DNA of 64,000 nucleotides from Pseudomonas sp. Root71 (GCF_001429045.1 NZ_LMHY01000001.1:627892-691891); one strand, 5' to 3'; numbered from the stretch's first letter, positions 16,760-28,052 are shown. Numbers and translations are program-made. The notes: a model not told the origin generated them from the letters alone.

Positions 16760-19700
16760 TTATAGCGACGGTTTTGCGACTGTGCTATCCGAAAAAGCCT
16801 TTACTGTTGTACGAAGAAACGTCGCGGCGAATTCGTCGGGGGGCAGGGGCAGGCTGACGATGTAGCCCTGGATTTGTTCACAGCCCTCGGCGGCGAGGAA
16901 TTGCTGTTGCGCCCGGGTCTCGACCCCTTCGGCAATCACGGTGAATTGCATGCTGCGGCCGAGGGCGATGATGGCGCGTACGATGGCGGCATCGTGGGGA
17001 TCGTCCGGCAGGCCGCGGACGAAGGACTGGTCGATCTTGAGGATGTCCAGCGGCAGGCGCTTGAGGTAGCTCAAGGACGAGTAGCCGGTGCCGAAGTCGT
17101 CGATGGCCAGTTGCACGCCCAGTTGTTTGAGTTGATGCAGCACCGCCAGCGCTTCCTCGGCCTGGCTCATGATGAAGTTTTCGGTGATTTCCAGTTGCAG
17201 GAAACCGGGGTTGAGGCCGTTGTCCTTGAGCAACTGTTCGATGCGGCCCACCAGGTTGGGTTGGCGCAGTTGGGCGCCGGCCAGGTTGACCGACAGCGGA
17301 CCGGGGCTTTCGTACAGCCTGTGCCATTCGGCCATCTGCCGGCAGGCGGTTTCCAGCACCCAGTCGCCGATTTGCAGGATCATGCCGTTTTCTTCGGCCA
17401 GCGGGATGAAGTGTTCCCGCGGTACGTCGCCAAAGGTCGGATGGTGCCAGCGGATCAGGGCTTCGGCGCCGACCAGGCTGTAGTCTTCGAGGCTGATTTT
17501 CGGTTGGTAGCACAGGTGCAATTCGTTGCGCTCGATGGCGCGGCGCAGTTCGTGTTCCAGCGCCACGCGTTCGCTGGCCTGGGCGGTGAGGTCGCGGGTG
17601 TAGCTTTCGACGCGGTTGCGGCCCTTGGCCTTGGAGCGGTACATCGCGGCGTCGGCGTTCTTGATCAGTGTGGCAACGTCGCAGCCATCTTTCGGATAGA
17701 GGCTGGTGCCGATGCTGGCGCTGATGAAAAACTCGTGTTCGCCGGCCTGGAATGGCGCGGCGAAACAGTTGAGCAGTTTATTGGCGATGTGGTCGGCGTC
17801 GCTGGATTGTTGCAGGCCCGGCAGCAGGATAATGAACTCGTCACCTCCCAGGCGCGCCACAGTGTCGATATCACGCAGTTGCTCCTTGAGGCGCACGGCG
17901 ATGCCCTTGAGCAGCAGGTCGCCGACCGGGTGGCCGAGGCTGTCGTTGATGTGCTTGAAGCGGTCGAGGTCGAGGAACAGTACCGCGCCCTGGCCACCGT
18001 TTTCCTGCTGGCTGTTGAGCGCGGTCAGCAGGCGGCTTTCGAACAGTGTGCGGTTCGGCAAGCCGGTCAGCGGGTCGTGGTGCGCCTGGTAGTCGAGTTT
18101 GGCCTGGGCATGCTTGAGGCTGGAAATGTCGGCGAACACCGCGACAAAGTGGGTGATGAACTTCTCCCGGTTGCGCACGGCACTGATGGTCAGCCAGCTG
18201 GGGTACAGCTCGCCATTCTTGCGTCGGTTGGAAATTTCACCTTGCCAATGGCCTTCGGCGGTCAGTTGGTGCCACATGGCCGCGTAGAACGCGCTGTCAT
18301 GCAGGCCCGAGGCGAGCAGGCGTGGCGTGTGGCCCAGGGCTTCGCTTTCGCTGTAACCGGTGATTTCGGTGAACGCACGGTTGACCGCGCTGATGTGCTG
18401 TTGGGTGTCGGTGATCAATACGCCTTCGGCGGTGCTTTCGAACACGGTGGCGGCCTGTTGCAGTTTTTCCTGCATCAGGTGCCGCTCGGTGATGTCCCGG
18501 GCGATGGTCAGCATGCAGTTTTCATCGCCAATCGGCAGCGGACGGCTGGACACTTCGCAGAGGCGGATCTGCCCGTCGCTGCGGCGGATATGGCAGCTGA
18601 AATCACGGACAAAACCGTCGCGGTGCAGCAGGTCGAGCATTTGCTTGCGCTCATTGAGATTGACCCAGATTCCCAGGTCCAGCGCCGAACGATCCACCGA
18701 CATGGCGCTGTTGAAGCCGGTGATGCGGCTGAAACCGTCGTTGACCTCCAACAGCAAGCCATCGCTTTGCCGCGACAGCAGCAAGCCGTCGGGGGAGGCG
18801 TGGAAGGCCTTGGCGAACTTTTCTTCGGACGTTTGCAGCTGTTGCTGGGTTTCCTTGAGCTGGGTGATGTCCCGCACCACGACCACCAGCGCCGGTGTCA
18901 TGTCGAGGTCGAACGGTTCGGCGGAGATCAGGCCGGTAAACACCTGGCCGTTGCTGCGACGGAAGGGCATTTCCAGGTTGCGGATGCTGCCGGCCTGCAA
19001 GCGTTGCAGAAGGCCCGGCCCGACACCGGGAATCCCCCAGATGTTCAGGTTGGTGGCGGTCTGGCCAATGACGTCCTCGGCCTTGAGGCCAATTTGCTCC
19101 TCGAACGCTTCGTTGACCTCCAGCAGACAACCGTCGCTCAGGCGCGCGATCACCAGAATGTCCGGGCATTGCTGGAACACAGAGGCGAATTTCTGTTCCG
19201 ACAGGCGCAGTGCTTCTTCGGTGCGCTTGGCGTCGGTGATGTCGATCATCAGCCCACGCATCACCGGTTCATGCCCGTGCTCGATCAGGCTGACGATGTC
19301 GCGCACCCACAGGCAGCGGCCGTCGGCGGTGATTACCCGGTAATCGAGGCGATGGTCGCGCCCGGCCAGCACTTCGTGGTCGCAGAAGGTCTGGGCGCGG
19401 GTCAGGTCGGCGGGGTGAATGATGTTGCGCCAGAAGCCCGGGATCAGCCAATGGGACAGGGGATATCCGAGAAGGTCTTCGGCGTGGGGCGATACATAGC
19501 TGTAGGTGAAGTCGGTGACTTTTGCTTCCCAAGCGATGGCCGACAGGCTCTCCACCAAGCCGCGGTAGTGGTATTCGCTGCTGCGCAGTTCCTGTTCAAG
19601 GTCGACCCGGCGGGCGATTTCCGAGCTCAAACGGCGGTTGATGCGGATGACCACCGCCAGCACGACAGTCAGCAGCAGCAGTCCGGGCAGGCCATACACC

Positions 19701-20506
19701 AGCAGGTCGCTCCAGAACGTTCGATGATCGAGGACGTTGCCGACCCAATGCTCCTGAATGGCGCTGATTTCAGCGGGGCTCATGTCCGCCAGGACTTTGT
19801 CGAGAATGCCAACCAGCATCTTGTTGTTGCGGGGTACACCCATGGCCAGTTGATAGCGATAGGGCGTTTCACCGCTGACATACAACCCGTCGAGCTTGAG
19901 TTGGCGTAGGCTCCAGACGCTGGAAGCCAGATCGCCTACCACGGCGTCCACTTCGTCGGTGGCCAGTGCCTGTAGCGCCGAACTGACGTTGGGCATCGCT
20001 ACCAGATTCAAGTCGGGATGGTGGGTGCGCAGCAGTTCGTGAGGGGCGTAGTTTTCCACTACGGCGATTTTCAGGCCGTACAGGTCTTTCAGGTTGTGTG
20101 GTTGGGGGCCCCCGACATGGGCCAGGATGACAATCGGAAAATCCAGGTAGGGGCGGGTGAACGACAGGTATTGCTGGCGTTCCGGGGTCGACATGATGCC
20201 CGGCAGCAGGTCTAGCTTGCCCTTCTTGGCCTGCTCCAGGACGGCGGTCCAGCTCACCGGCTCGATGGGCGTGAGTCGGGTTGCCAGCCTTTTGCGGATG
20301 ACCTCGATGTAATCGGCGGCAAGGCCCTGGTAGCGGCCCTCATCGTCACGAAACTCGAAAGGCGGCCACGACGCATCGACACCCAGGCGCAATTCCGGGT
20401 GAGCCGCCAGCCAGCTACGTTCTTCGTCAGTGAGAGTCAGCGCGCCAGCCGTTGCGGTCCAGGTCATCAGCGACAGCAAAAAAAGCACGGTCGGCAGTCT
20501 GGGCAT
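16760..20506 (-). CDS. rmcA: RmcA-like periplasmic-sensor, PAS, GGDEF and EAL protein (c-di-GMP turnover)
   Basis: A 1248-residue inner-membrane protein. A signal segment (PTVLFLLSLMTWTATAGA) is followed by a SBP_bac_3 periplasmic domain (about 25-250) and a membrane helix near 262-285. Four PAS domains follow, then GGDEF (RLGGDEFIILL, about 887) and EAL (AEALIRWHHP, about 1015). Both active motifs look intact. Domain order, length and position beside rpoD match P. aeruginosa PA0575 (RmcA), which degrades c-di-GMP in response to redox state sensed through a PAS-bound flavin. The ATG at 20506 gives the signal peptide; an open frame continues to 20632 but overlaps the rpoD terminator. Confidence 0.88.
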   Translation of the reverse strand: MPRLPTVLFLLSLMTWTATAGALTLTDEERSWLAAHPELRLGVDASWPPFEFRDDEGRYQGLAADYIEVIRKRLATRLTPIEPVSWTAVLEQAKKGKLDLLPGIMSTPERQQYLSFTRPYLDFPIVILAHVGGPQPHNLKDLYGLKIAVVENYAPHELLRTHHPDLNLVAMPNVSSALQALATDEVDAVVGDLASSVWSLRQLKLDGLYVSGETPYRYQLAMGVPRNNKMLVGILDKVLADMSPAEISAIQEHWVGNVLDHRTFWSDLLVYGLPGLLLLTVVLAVVIRINRRLSSEIARRVDLEQELRSSEYHYRGLVESLSAIAWEAKVTDFTYSYVSPHAEDLLGYPLSHWLIPGFWRNIIHPADLTRAQTFCDHEVLAGRDHRLDYRVITADGRCLWVRDIVSLIEHGHEPVMRGLMIDITDAKRTEEALRLSEQKFASVFQQCPDILVIARLSDGCLLEVNEAFEEQIGLKAEDVIGQTATNLNIWGIPGVGPGLLQRLQAGSIRNLEMPFRRSNGQVFTGLISAEPFDLDMTPALVVVVRDITQLKETQQQLQTSEEKFAKAFHASPDGLLLSRQSDGLLLEVNDGFSRITGFNSAMSVDRSALDLGIWVNLNERKQMLDLLHRDGFVRDFSCHIRRSDGQIRLCEVSSRPLPIGDENCMLTIARDITERHLMQEKLQQAATVFESTAEGVLITDTQQHISAVNRAFTEITGYSESEALGHTPRLLASGLHDSAFYAAMWHQLTAEGHWQGEISNRRKNGELYPSWLTISAVRNREKFITHFVAVFADISSLKHAQAKLDYQAHHDPLTGLPNRTLFESRLLTALNSQQENGGQGAVLFLDLDRFKHINDSLGHPVGDLLLKGIAVRLKEQLRDIDTVARLGGDEFIILLPGLQQSSDADHIANKLLNCFAAPFQAGEHEFFISASIGTSLYPKDGCDVATLIKNADAAMYRSKAKGRNRVESYTRDLTAQASERVALEHELRRAIERNELHLCYQPKISLEDYSLVGAEALIRWHHPTFGDVPREHFIPLAEENGMILQIGDWVLETACRQMAEWHRLYESPGPLSVNLAGAQLRQPNLVGRIEQLLKDNGLNPGFLQLEITENFIMSQAEEALAVLHQLKQLGVQLAIDDFGTGYSSLSYLKRLPLDILKIDQSFVRGLPDDPHDAAIVRAIIALGRSMQFTVIAEGVETRAQQQFLAAEGCEQIQGYIVSLPLPPDEFAATFLRTTVKAFSDSTVAKPSL

Positions 20507-20595
20507 AACGGTCTCGTTATGGCTCGGGGGAATGTTTCGAGTGTAGACGGCTACAGGGCGGAGGGGGGAGGCGGGGGGATTTAATCTGTACAAAG

Positions 20596-20625
20596 CAAAA
20601 CCCCCGGCCTGGGCCGGGGGTTTTG
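20596..20625 (-). terminator. Intrinsic terminator of rpoD
   Basis: CAAAACCCCCGGCC (20596-20609) and GGCCGGGGGTTTTG (20612-20625) form a 14-bp GC-rich stem with a very short loop, directly after the rpoD stop. On the minus strand the stem ends in TTTTG. Confidence 0.92.
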
Positions 20626-20628
20626 TGA

Positions 20629-22476
<1,848 letters not shown>

Positions 22477-22543
22477 AACACCCTATCCACTGAAGGTCTT
22501 GGCGGGCAAAAAACAAGCCGAGGATTATACCTGAGCTATGACC

Positions 22544-24511
22544 TCACGCGCCAGTTGAGGTCGGGTTTGATGCGGAAACATTGCGACTCAAGAGGTCGCG
22601 CAGTTGATTTTTCTCTTCGCTGGTCAATTCGCTTTGACGCGCTTTTCGCAGAAGTTGTTCCAGGTTTCGCTCGCGTTGGCGGGCTGACAAGCTAGTAATG
22701 GTGTCGAAAAACTGTTGTTCAAGGTTATCTCCATCAATCAGCCATTCCTTTTCCGCCAGGGCTTTGAGCAAGCGGCCTTGTTCTGTGCCGTGCCAACGCG
22801 CAATCAATTGAATTGAGTTTAGCTTGGGATTCTTCTGCACAGCTTCGAGCAGCGCCACCAGCAATTGCGTGTTGGTGTGATCCTCGGCGGCGAAGTGCCC
22901 GGCATCCTCGACTTTTTCGGCCAGTTGCGGGTGATGCAGCAACGTGCGCAAGGCGGCGAGGGTCGGCGGTTCTACGGCGGCGGGCACCCGTGGCGCGCGG
23001 GGTTGATCACGATCACCGCCCCGTTTGCCATTCTTGTCCCACGGTTTCTTGTCCCATTTCTTGCCTCCTGCACCGGGTTTCTTCGGCGTCCATTCCTGCT
23101 GCGGCACATACATTTCCTGTGCCTGCGGCTGATGATAGTCGCTGTAATCGGGCATCGCGTCGTAATCGATGCTCGGGTCGTAGGCGGGCGGTGCTTCTTG
23201 CGGGGCGCTTTGTGCCAACTGGCTCACCGCTTCACCGCTCAGGCCGGTGATTTCGCTCAGGCGTTGACGCATCAATATGCGCAGGTTGGCGCCCGGGACT
23301 TTGTCGATCAACGGCGCGGCGAGGGTGGCCATGTGAGCCTTGCCCTCAAGCGAACGCGGGTCGGCTTCTTCCGTCAGTTGCTGGAAGAAGTAATCGGCCA
23401 GTGGCTGCGCGTGCTGGTTGATGCGTGCGCGGAAGGCATCGGTGCCTTCGGAACGGACCAGGGTGTCCGGGTCCTCGCCTTCGGGCAGGAACAGAAAGCG
23501 TGCGCGACGACCGTCCTGCAGGCTAGAAAGTGTCGCCTCCAGCGCCCGCCATGCTGCATTGCGGCCGGCCTGGTCGCCGTCGAAGCAGAACAGCACGTTG
23601 GGCACGACGCGAAACAGCCGCTTGAGGTGTTCCTCGCTGGTGGCTGTGCCCAGGGTTGCGACGGCATTGCGCAGGCCTTGCTGGGCCAGGGCAATGACGT
23701 CCATGTAGCCCTCGACGACGATGATCTCGTCGAGGTTGCGGTTGGTCTTGCGCGCTTCGTACAGGCCGTAGAGTTCCTGGCCTTTATGGAAAACCGGGGT
23801 TTCCGGGGAGTTCAGGTACTTCGGCTTGTCGTCGCCCAATACCCGGCCGCCGAAGGCGATGACGCGCCCACGACTGTCGCGGATCGGAAACATCACGCGG
23901 TCGCGGAAGCGGTCGTAGCGTTTGCCGCTTTCGGCGTTTTCGATCAACAGGCCGGCATCGATCATGGCTTTTTGTTGCAGGGTATCGCTGCTCAAGTGCT
24001 TGAACAGGTTGTCCCAGCCGGGCGGAGCAAAGCCCAGGCCGAAGTCCCGGGCGATTTCGCCGGTCAGCCCGCGACCTTTCAGGTATTCCACGGCGGCTTT
24101 ACGTGATGGGTGGCTTTTCAGGGCCTGGCGATAAAAATCGGCAGCGGCACTCAGTAGCGGATACAGCGGCGAATCGGTCGGCTGTCGCGGTTTGTGCGGT
24201 CGGCCGCTTTCTTCGCGGGGGATTTCCATGCCGGCGGCTTTGGCCAGTTCTTCGACGGCCTGGACGAAATCCAGGTTGTCGTGGTCCATGATGAAGCCGA
24301 GGGCGTTGCCGCCAGCGCCGCAGCCGAAGCAGTAATAGAACTGCTTGTCGGGGCTGACGCTGAACGACGGAGTCTTTTCCTTGTGGAACGGGCAGCAGGC
24401 GGTGTGGTTCTTGCCGGCCTTTTTCAATTGCAGGCGCGAGCTGACCACATCGACGATGTCGGTGCGGTTCAGAAGGTCGTCAATGAAGCTCTGGGGAATT
24501 AGCCCGGCCAT
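22544..24511 (-). CDS. dnaG: DNA primase DnaG
   Basis: Synthesises RNA primers for lagging-strand replication. 655 residues: an N-terminal zinc-binding domain (CCPFHKEKTPSFSVSPDKQF, then YYCFGCGAGGNAL); a TOPRIM catalytic core (IIVEGYMDVIALAQ, VLFCFDGDQAGRNAAWRAL with acidic metal ligands); a Pro/Lys-rich linker (about 455-505); and a C-terminal DnaB-binding domain. It begins MAGLIPQSFIDDLLNRTDIV. It lies between rpsU and rpoD. Confidence 0.98.
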   Translation of the reverse strand: MAGLIPQSFIDDLLNRTDIVDVVSSRLQLKKAGKNHTACCPFHKEKTPSFSVSPDKQFYYCFGCGAGGNALGFIMDHDNLDFVQAVEELAKAAGMEIPREESGRPHKPRQPTDSPLYPLLSAAADFYRQALKSHPSRKAAVEYLKGRGLTGEIARDFGLGFAPPGWDNLFKHLSSDTLQQKAMIDAGLLIENAESGKRYDRFRDRVMFPIRDSRGRVIAFGGRVLGDDKPKYLNSPETPVFHKGQELYGLYEARKTNRNLDEIIVVEGYMDVIALAQQGLRNAVATLGTATSEEHLKRLFRVVPNVLFCFDGDQAGRNAAWRALEATLSSLQDGRRARFLFLPEGEDPDTLVRSEGTDAFRARINQHAQPLADYFFQQLTEEADPRSLEGKAHMATLAAPLIDKVPGANLRILMRQRLSEITGLSGEAVSQLAQSAPQEAPPAYDPSIDYDAMPDYSDYHQPQAQEMYVPQQEWTPKKPGAGGKKWDKKPWDKNGKRGGDRDQPRAPRVPAAVEPPTLAALRTLLHHPQLAEKVEDAGHFAAEDHTNTQLLVALLEAVQKNPKLNSIQLIARWHGTEQGRLLKALAEKEWLIDGDNLEQQFFDTITSLSARQRERNLEQLLRKARQSELTSEEKNQLRDLLSRNVSASNPTSTGA

Positions 24512-24940
24512 GGCGTTCTCGTCATCTGCGCTGAAAGGATCCCGTAACGTACGGCGACCGAACGGCGGTCATTGTTTGAGGCGCGCAAAGTGTGCGGCTC
24601 GACCAGTGTCGTCTGCGTATTCGTTGTCGGGAAGTGTATCTGCCGAAAATCCACTGACGTTAATGCCAATCAGTATCCGACTGTTTGAATGTGTTGCGCT
24701 GAATCCGCTACGGCCAATCATAGGCCCCGGATAGCTCATCATCTGGCACGCAAGCAGGTGCCTTGGGCTGATCGTCGTGAGAGGAATCAGTGGGTGTGCT
24801 CGTCAGTAGCCTTGAAAGGCTCGTCAGAAAAGACGTGCACCGCTGGCAAAAGAGCCAGGTCTGACGCGGTGAAGCAGATTTGTCTCGGTCGCGTCTGCGG
24901 CTTTGACAGTGAGGCATCAAGCGTTTTACGCAAATGCCAT
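24512..24940. other. Gene-free gap inside the rpsU-dnaG-rpoD operon
   Basis: About 430 bases between dnaG and the hairpin after rpsU hold no convincing gene on either strand. In P. aeruginosa, as I remember it, a GatB/YqeY-like gene lies in this position. I looked for YqeY-like sequence and saw none, whole or broken. The 70-codon minus-strand frame at 24708-24920 is Ser/Arg-rich and not recognisable. Confidence 0.6.
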
Positions 24941-24963
24941 AAGCCCGGCTGAGGGCCGGGCTT
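24941..24963 (-). terminator. Hairpin after rpsU
   Basis: AAGCCCGGC (24941-24949) and GCCGGGCTT (24955-24963) form a 9-bp stem with a five-base loop, 30 bases after the rpsU stop. No clear T run follows on the minus strand. It may be a partial terminator or a processing site that sets the high ratio of ribosomal protein to primase mRNA. Confidence 0.7.
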
Positions 24964-24992
24964 GGCAGAAGCTTGCTACGATCGTCTGTGTA

Positions 24993-25208
24993 TTAGTACA
25001 GACGAACGGCGCGGCGCTGTTCGCGCTGAACTTTCTTGGCGTGACGCTTAACAGCGGCTGCTGCTTTGCGCTTACGCTCAGAAGTTGGCTTCTCGTAAAA
25101 TTCGCGGCTACGAACTTCAGCCAGTACACCGGCTTTTTCGCAGGAGCGCTTGAAACGACGCAGAGCTACGTCGAAGGGTTCGTTCTCTTTTACTTTGACG
25201 GCTGGCAT
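24993..25208 (-). CDS. rpsU: 30S ribosomal protein S21
   Basis: A 71-residue basic ribosomal protein beginning [20 protein letters not shown] and ending in [18 protein letters not shown], the typical S21 length and composition. It is the first gene of the macromolecular synthesis operon and divergent from tsaD, as in other gammaproteobacteria. S21 helps base-pairing of the 16S 3' end with mRNA ribosome sites. Confidence 0.99.
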
Positions 25209-25291
25209 CCAGAGCTACCTTCATTCATTACCGGGGTCAACATCCTCGCGGCAAAAGAGCACTTGAAGACGTCGGTTTTTAAGGGTTGCGG

Positions 25292-25320
25292 ATGTTAACC
25301 CCTCATCGCTCGGAATGCAA
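25292..25320 (-). promoter_or_regulatory. Candidate sigma-70 promoter of rpsU
   Basis: On the minus strand TTGCAT (25320-25315) and TAACAT (25297-25292) are separated by exactly 17 bases and lie about 85 bases before the rpsU start. Match to consensus is partial (3 of 6 and 4 of 6), so this is a candidate only. Confidence 0.45.
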
Positions 25321-25407
25321 AGCCTCTGATCGAAAACCGCTGGTCGGGGCATCACGCGACGACTATTATGCGCGCCTTCGAATTCAGCCTAAACAAGGCG
25401 CAAACCC

Positions 25408-26433
25408 ATGCTAGTACTGGGATTAGAAACCTCCTGCGACGAAACCGGTGTCGCATTATATGACAGTGAGCGCGGCCTGCTGGCCGACGCGCTGTTCAGT
25501 CAGATCGACCTGCATCGCGCCTATGGCGGCGTTGTGCCCGAGCTGGCTTCGCGCGATCACGTCAAACGCATGCTGCCCTTGATTCGTCAGGTGTTGGCCG
25601 AGGCCGGCTGCGTGCCGACCGAGATCGATGCGATCGCCTACACCGCGGGTCCTGGCCTGGTCGGTGCCCTGCTGGTAGGGGCTTCCTGCGCCCAGGCGCT
25701 GGCCTTTGCCTGGGGCATCCCGGCCCTCGGCGTGCATCACATGGAAGGCCATTTGCTGGCGCCGATGCTGGAGTCGCAACCGCCGGAATTTCCGTTCGTC
25801 GCTTTGTTGGTGTCGGGTGGTCATACGCAACTGGTTCAGGTCGACGGAATCGGTCAGTACACGCTCCTGGGCGAGACCCTGGATGATGCCGCCGGCGAAG
25901 CTTTCGACAAGACAGCCAAGATGATGGGCCTCAATTATCCGGGCGGGCCGGAGATCGCTCGCCTTGCAGGGCAGGGCGTTGCAGGACGTTTCGTGTTCCC
26001 GCGGCCTATGTGCGACCGCCCGGGCCTGGATTTCAGTTTCAGCGGCTTGAAAACCTTCGCCTTGAATACCTGGCAGCAGTGCGTCAGCGCCGGGGACGAC
26101 AGCGAGCAAGCCCGTTGCGACATCTCGCTGGCGTTCCAGCAGGCCGTGGTGGAGACTTTGACCATCAAGTGCAAGCGTGCCCTCAAGCAGGCAGGAATGA
26201 AGCGCCTGGTGATAGCAGGGGGCGTCAGTGCCAACAAGGCGTTGCGCACTTCCCTGGAAAAAATGCTCGGCGACATGAAAGGCGATGTGTTTTATGCACG
26301 CCCTGAGTTCTGCACCGATAATGGCGCAATGATTGCGTTCGCCGGTTGCCAGCGCTTGCAGGCCGGTCAGCAGGAAAGCCTGGCTATCAGCGTGCAGGCA
26401 CGCTGGCCGATGGAGCAGTTGACCGCATTGTGA
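25408..26433 (+). CDS. tsaD: tRNA N6-threonylcarbamoyladenosine transferase subunit TsaD
   Basis: Transfers the threonylcarbamoyl group to A37 of ANN-reading tRNAs, working with TsaB and TsaE. 341 residues beginning [19 protein letters not shown]. The metal-binding HHMEGH motif, the phosphate loop segment [11 protein letters not shown], and [13 protein letters not shown] with [15 protein letters not shown] are all present. It is divergent from rpsU, a conserved arrangement. Older names are gcp and ygjD. Confidence 0.98.
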   Translation: MLVLGLETSCDETGVALYDSERGLLADALFSQIDLHRAYGGVVPELASRDHVKRMLPLIRQVLAEAGCVPTEIDAIAYTAGPGLVGALLVGASCAQALAFAWGIPALGVHHMEGHLLAPMLESQPPEFPFVALLVSGGHTQLVQVDGIGQYTLLGETLDDAAGEAFDKTAKMMGLNYPGGPEIARLAGQGVAGRFVFPRPMCDRPGLDFSFSGLKTFALNTWQQCVSAGDDSEQARCDISLAFQQAVVETLTIKCKRALKQAGMKRLVIAGGVSANKALRTSLEKMLGDMKGDVFYARPEFCTDNGAMIAFAGCQRLQAGQQESLAISVQARWPMEQLTAL

Positions 26434-26456
26434 TGAACGGTGCTTATGTCCGGCCG

Positions 26457-27026
26457 CTAGAAGTGCCGTTCGCGCCCGGCAAACAGGTCGCGTAGATTGC
26501 CGCGATGGCGCCAGACGATCAGGCCTGTGAGTACGCTCATGGGCAACAGGGCGGCCGGTTCCTGCCAGGCCAGCAGCGGCAGGGTCAGTGGTGTGGCGAT
26601 GAGGGCGGCCAGGGAGCTGGTGCGGGTCAGGTAGAACGTCAAGAGCCAGGCGCAGACCGCCAGAAAGGCTGCGGGCGGGTATAGTCCCAGCAACATGCCG
26701 GCTGCGGTGGCGACACCCTTGCCGCCACGAAAGCGGAAGTACAACGGAAACAGATGGCCGATCACGGCATAGACGCCGATCCAGGCCTGATCCTGTAGTG
26801 AAAGGCCCGCGATACCGGCGATCAGCACGGGCAGCAGGCCTTTGCAAAGGTCGCCGAGCAGGGTCAGGATGGCGAGTTTCTTGCCGGCCAGGCGCAACAT
26901 GTTGGTGGCGCCGGCATTACCCGAGCCACTCATTCGCGGATCGGGGTTACCGGTCAGGCGGCTGAGCAAAATGGCAAAGGACAGAGAGCCGAGCAGGTAG
27001 GCGAGGATCGCCAATAACCAAAACAT
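26457..27026 (-). CDS. plsY: Glycerol-3-phosphate acyltransferase PlsY
   Basis: An integral inner-membrane acyltransferase that moves an acyl group from acyl-phosphate to glycerol 3-phosphate, starting phospholipid synthesis. 189 residues with about five membrane helices. The three family motifs are visible: [19 protein letters not shown] with [13 protein letters not shown] (Ser/Asn-rich), [14 protein letters not shown] (Gly-rich), and a loop after the third helix. It is convergent with tsaD and divergent from folB. Confidence 0.97.
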   Translation of the reverse strand: MFWLLAILAYLLGSLSFAILLSRLTGNPDPRMSGSGNAGATNMLRLAGKKLAILTLLGDLCKGLLPVLIAGIAGLSLQDQAWIGVYAVIGHLFPLYFRFRGGKGVATAAGMLLGLYPPAAFLAVCAWLLTFYLTRTSSLAALIATPLTLPLLAWQEPAALLPMSVLTGLIVWRHRGNLRDLFAGRERHF

Positions 27027-27100
27027 GCTAACTATTCCGGGCGAGGAAGCCCTGATTCTAACGGCGCATTGCGCCCTTGTCGTGTAGCGGAGAGAAGTGC

Positions 27101-27457
27101 TTGGACAGAGTGTTTATCGAGGGCCTGGAAGTCGACACGGTGATTGGTGCCTACGACTGGGAACGAGGCATCCGACAGTGCTTGCGTCTTGATCTGAGCT
27201 TCGCCTGGGATAATCGCCCGGCCGCAGCCGGTGATGACCTGACCCTGGCGCTCGACTACGCCAGTGTTTCCTCGCGTATCCAGGCGTTTGCCGAGCAGGC
27301 GCAATTCCAGCTGGTGGAAACCTTTGCCGAGCGGCTGGTTGAAGTACTGATGAGCGAATTCAAGATCACCTGGATGCGCCTGAAGCTGACCAAGCCCGGC
27401 GCTGTCCCGGCTGCCATCGGCGGTGTGGGCGTGGAGATCGAGCGCGGATGTCGCTGA
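27101..27457 (+). CDS. folB: Dihydroneopterin aldolase FolB
   Basis: Cleaves 7,8-dihydroneopterin to 6-hydroxymethyl-dihydropterin and glycolaldehyde in folate synthesis. 118 residues from a TTG start at 27101 ([20 protein letters not shown]). GGAGAGAAG at 27089-27097 sits at the right distance and decides this start over an in-frame TTG at 27077. The DYASVS and LVETFAERL segments are typical. It overlaps folK by 10 bases, so the two consecutive pathway enzymes are probably coupled. Confidence 0.94.
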   Translation: MDRVFIEGLEVDTVIGAYDWERGIRQCLRLDLSFAWDNRPAAAGDDLTLALDYASVSSRIQAFAEQAQFQLVETFAERLVEVLMSEFKITWMRLKLTKPGAVPAAIGGVGVEIERGCR

Positions 27458-27966
27458 CACAGGTGTACCTCGGGCTCGGTAGCAATCTCGAGCGTGAAGC
27501 CCATTTGCGGGCGGGGCTCGATGCTTTGGCGGCGTTTCTTGTCGATATCCGCTGTTCGGCGGTGTTCGAAAGTCAGCCGGTGGGCATCAAGAGTGGGCCA
27601 TTCTTCAATTTCGTGGTGTCGGCGTATACCGATCTGCCGCTTATTGAACTTGATCGTCGATTGAAATTCATCGAGGCGGATAACGGTCGTTACGCACCGG
27701 ATCGCCGAGGTTTGCCACTGGATATCGACGTGTTGTTGTTCGGTGACCTGGTGGGCAACTTCGACGGCCTGATCTTGCCGCGGGCAGAAATTCTGAAGAA
27801 TGCGTTTGTTCTGTGGCCGTTGTCGTTGATAGCACCGGATCGCGTGCACCCGGGCGCAGGCAAGAGCTTTGCGACCTTGTGGGCTGAAGCGCAGATTGAT
27901 CAGGTGTTGGCGCCAGTGGCTTTCGAATGGCGTGGTGGGCAGCTGACACCCTCTGATTTACTGTAA
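27448..27966 (+). CDS. folK: 2-amino-4-hydroxy-6-hydroxymethyldihydropteridine pyrophosphokinase FolK
   Basis: Transfers pyrophosphate from ATP to 6-hydroxymethyl-dihydropterin, the step after FolB. 172 residues beginning [35 protein letters not shown] and the HPPK signature DRRGLPLDIDVLLFGD, with its metal-binding Asp pair, are present. The stop codon lies only 4 bases before a REP inverted pair, which probably also serves as the transcript end. Confidence 0.95.
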   Translation: MSLTQVYLGLGSNLEREAHLRAGLDALAAFLVDIRCSAVFESQPVGIKSGPFFNFVVSAYTDLPLIELDRRLKFIEADNGRYAPDRRGLPLDIDVLLFGDLVGNFDGLILPRAEILKNAFVLWPLSLIAPDRVHPGAGKSFATLWAEAQIDQVLAPVAFEWRGGQLTPSDLL

Positions 27967-27970
27967 AGCA

Positions 27971-28045
27971 AAAAGATCGCAGCCTTCGGCAGCTCCTACA
28001 AGGATTGATGCGTCCTGTAGGAGCTGCCGAAGGCTGCGATCTTTT
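27971..28045. repeat. REP inverted pair (AGCTCCTACA type), perfect 30-bp arms
   Basis: Arms at 27971-28000 and 28016-28045 are perfect reverse complements, starting AAAAGATCGCAGCC and ending AGCTCCTACA. The spacer is 15 bases. It separates the convergent folK and cca genes; the outer A/T runs make it usable as a bidirectional terminator. This is a different repeat family from the GTGGGAGC type. Confidence 0.93.
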
Positions 28046-28052
28046 ATCCTGT

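Noticed and set aside
16874..19909. A 1011-codon plus-strand open frame opposite rmcA
   Set aside because: It is antisense to a well-recognised multi-domain protein, has the Gly/Ala/Val/Arg/His-rich composition of a shadow frame in high-GC DNA, and no recognisable domain.
24708..24920. 70-codon minus-strand frame between dnaG and rpsU as a gene
   Set aside because: Ser/Arg-rich, no ribosome site of note, no resemblance to YqeY or other proteins.
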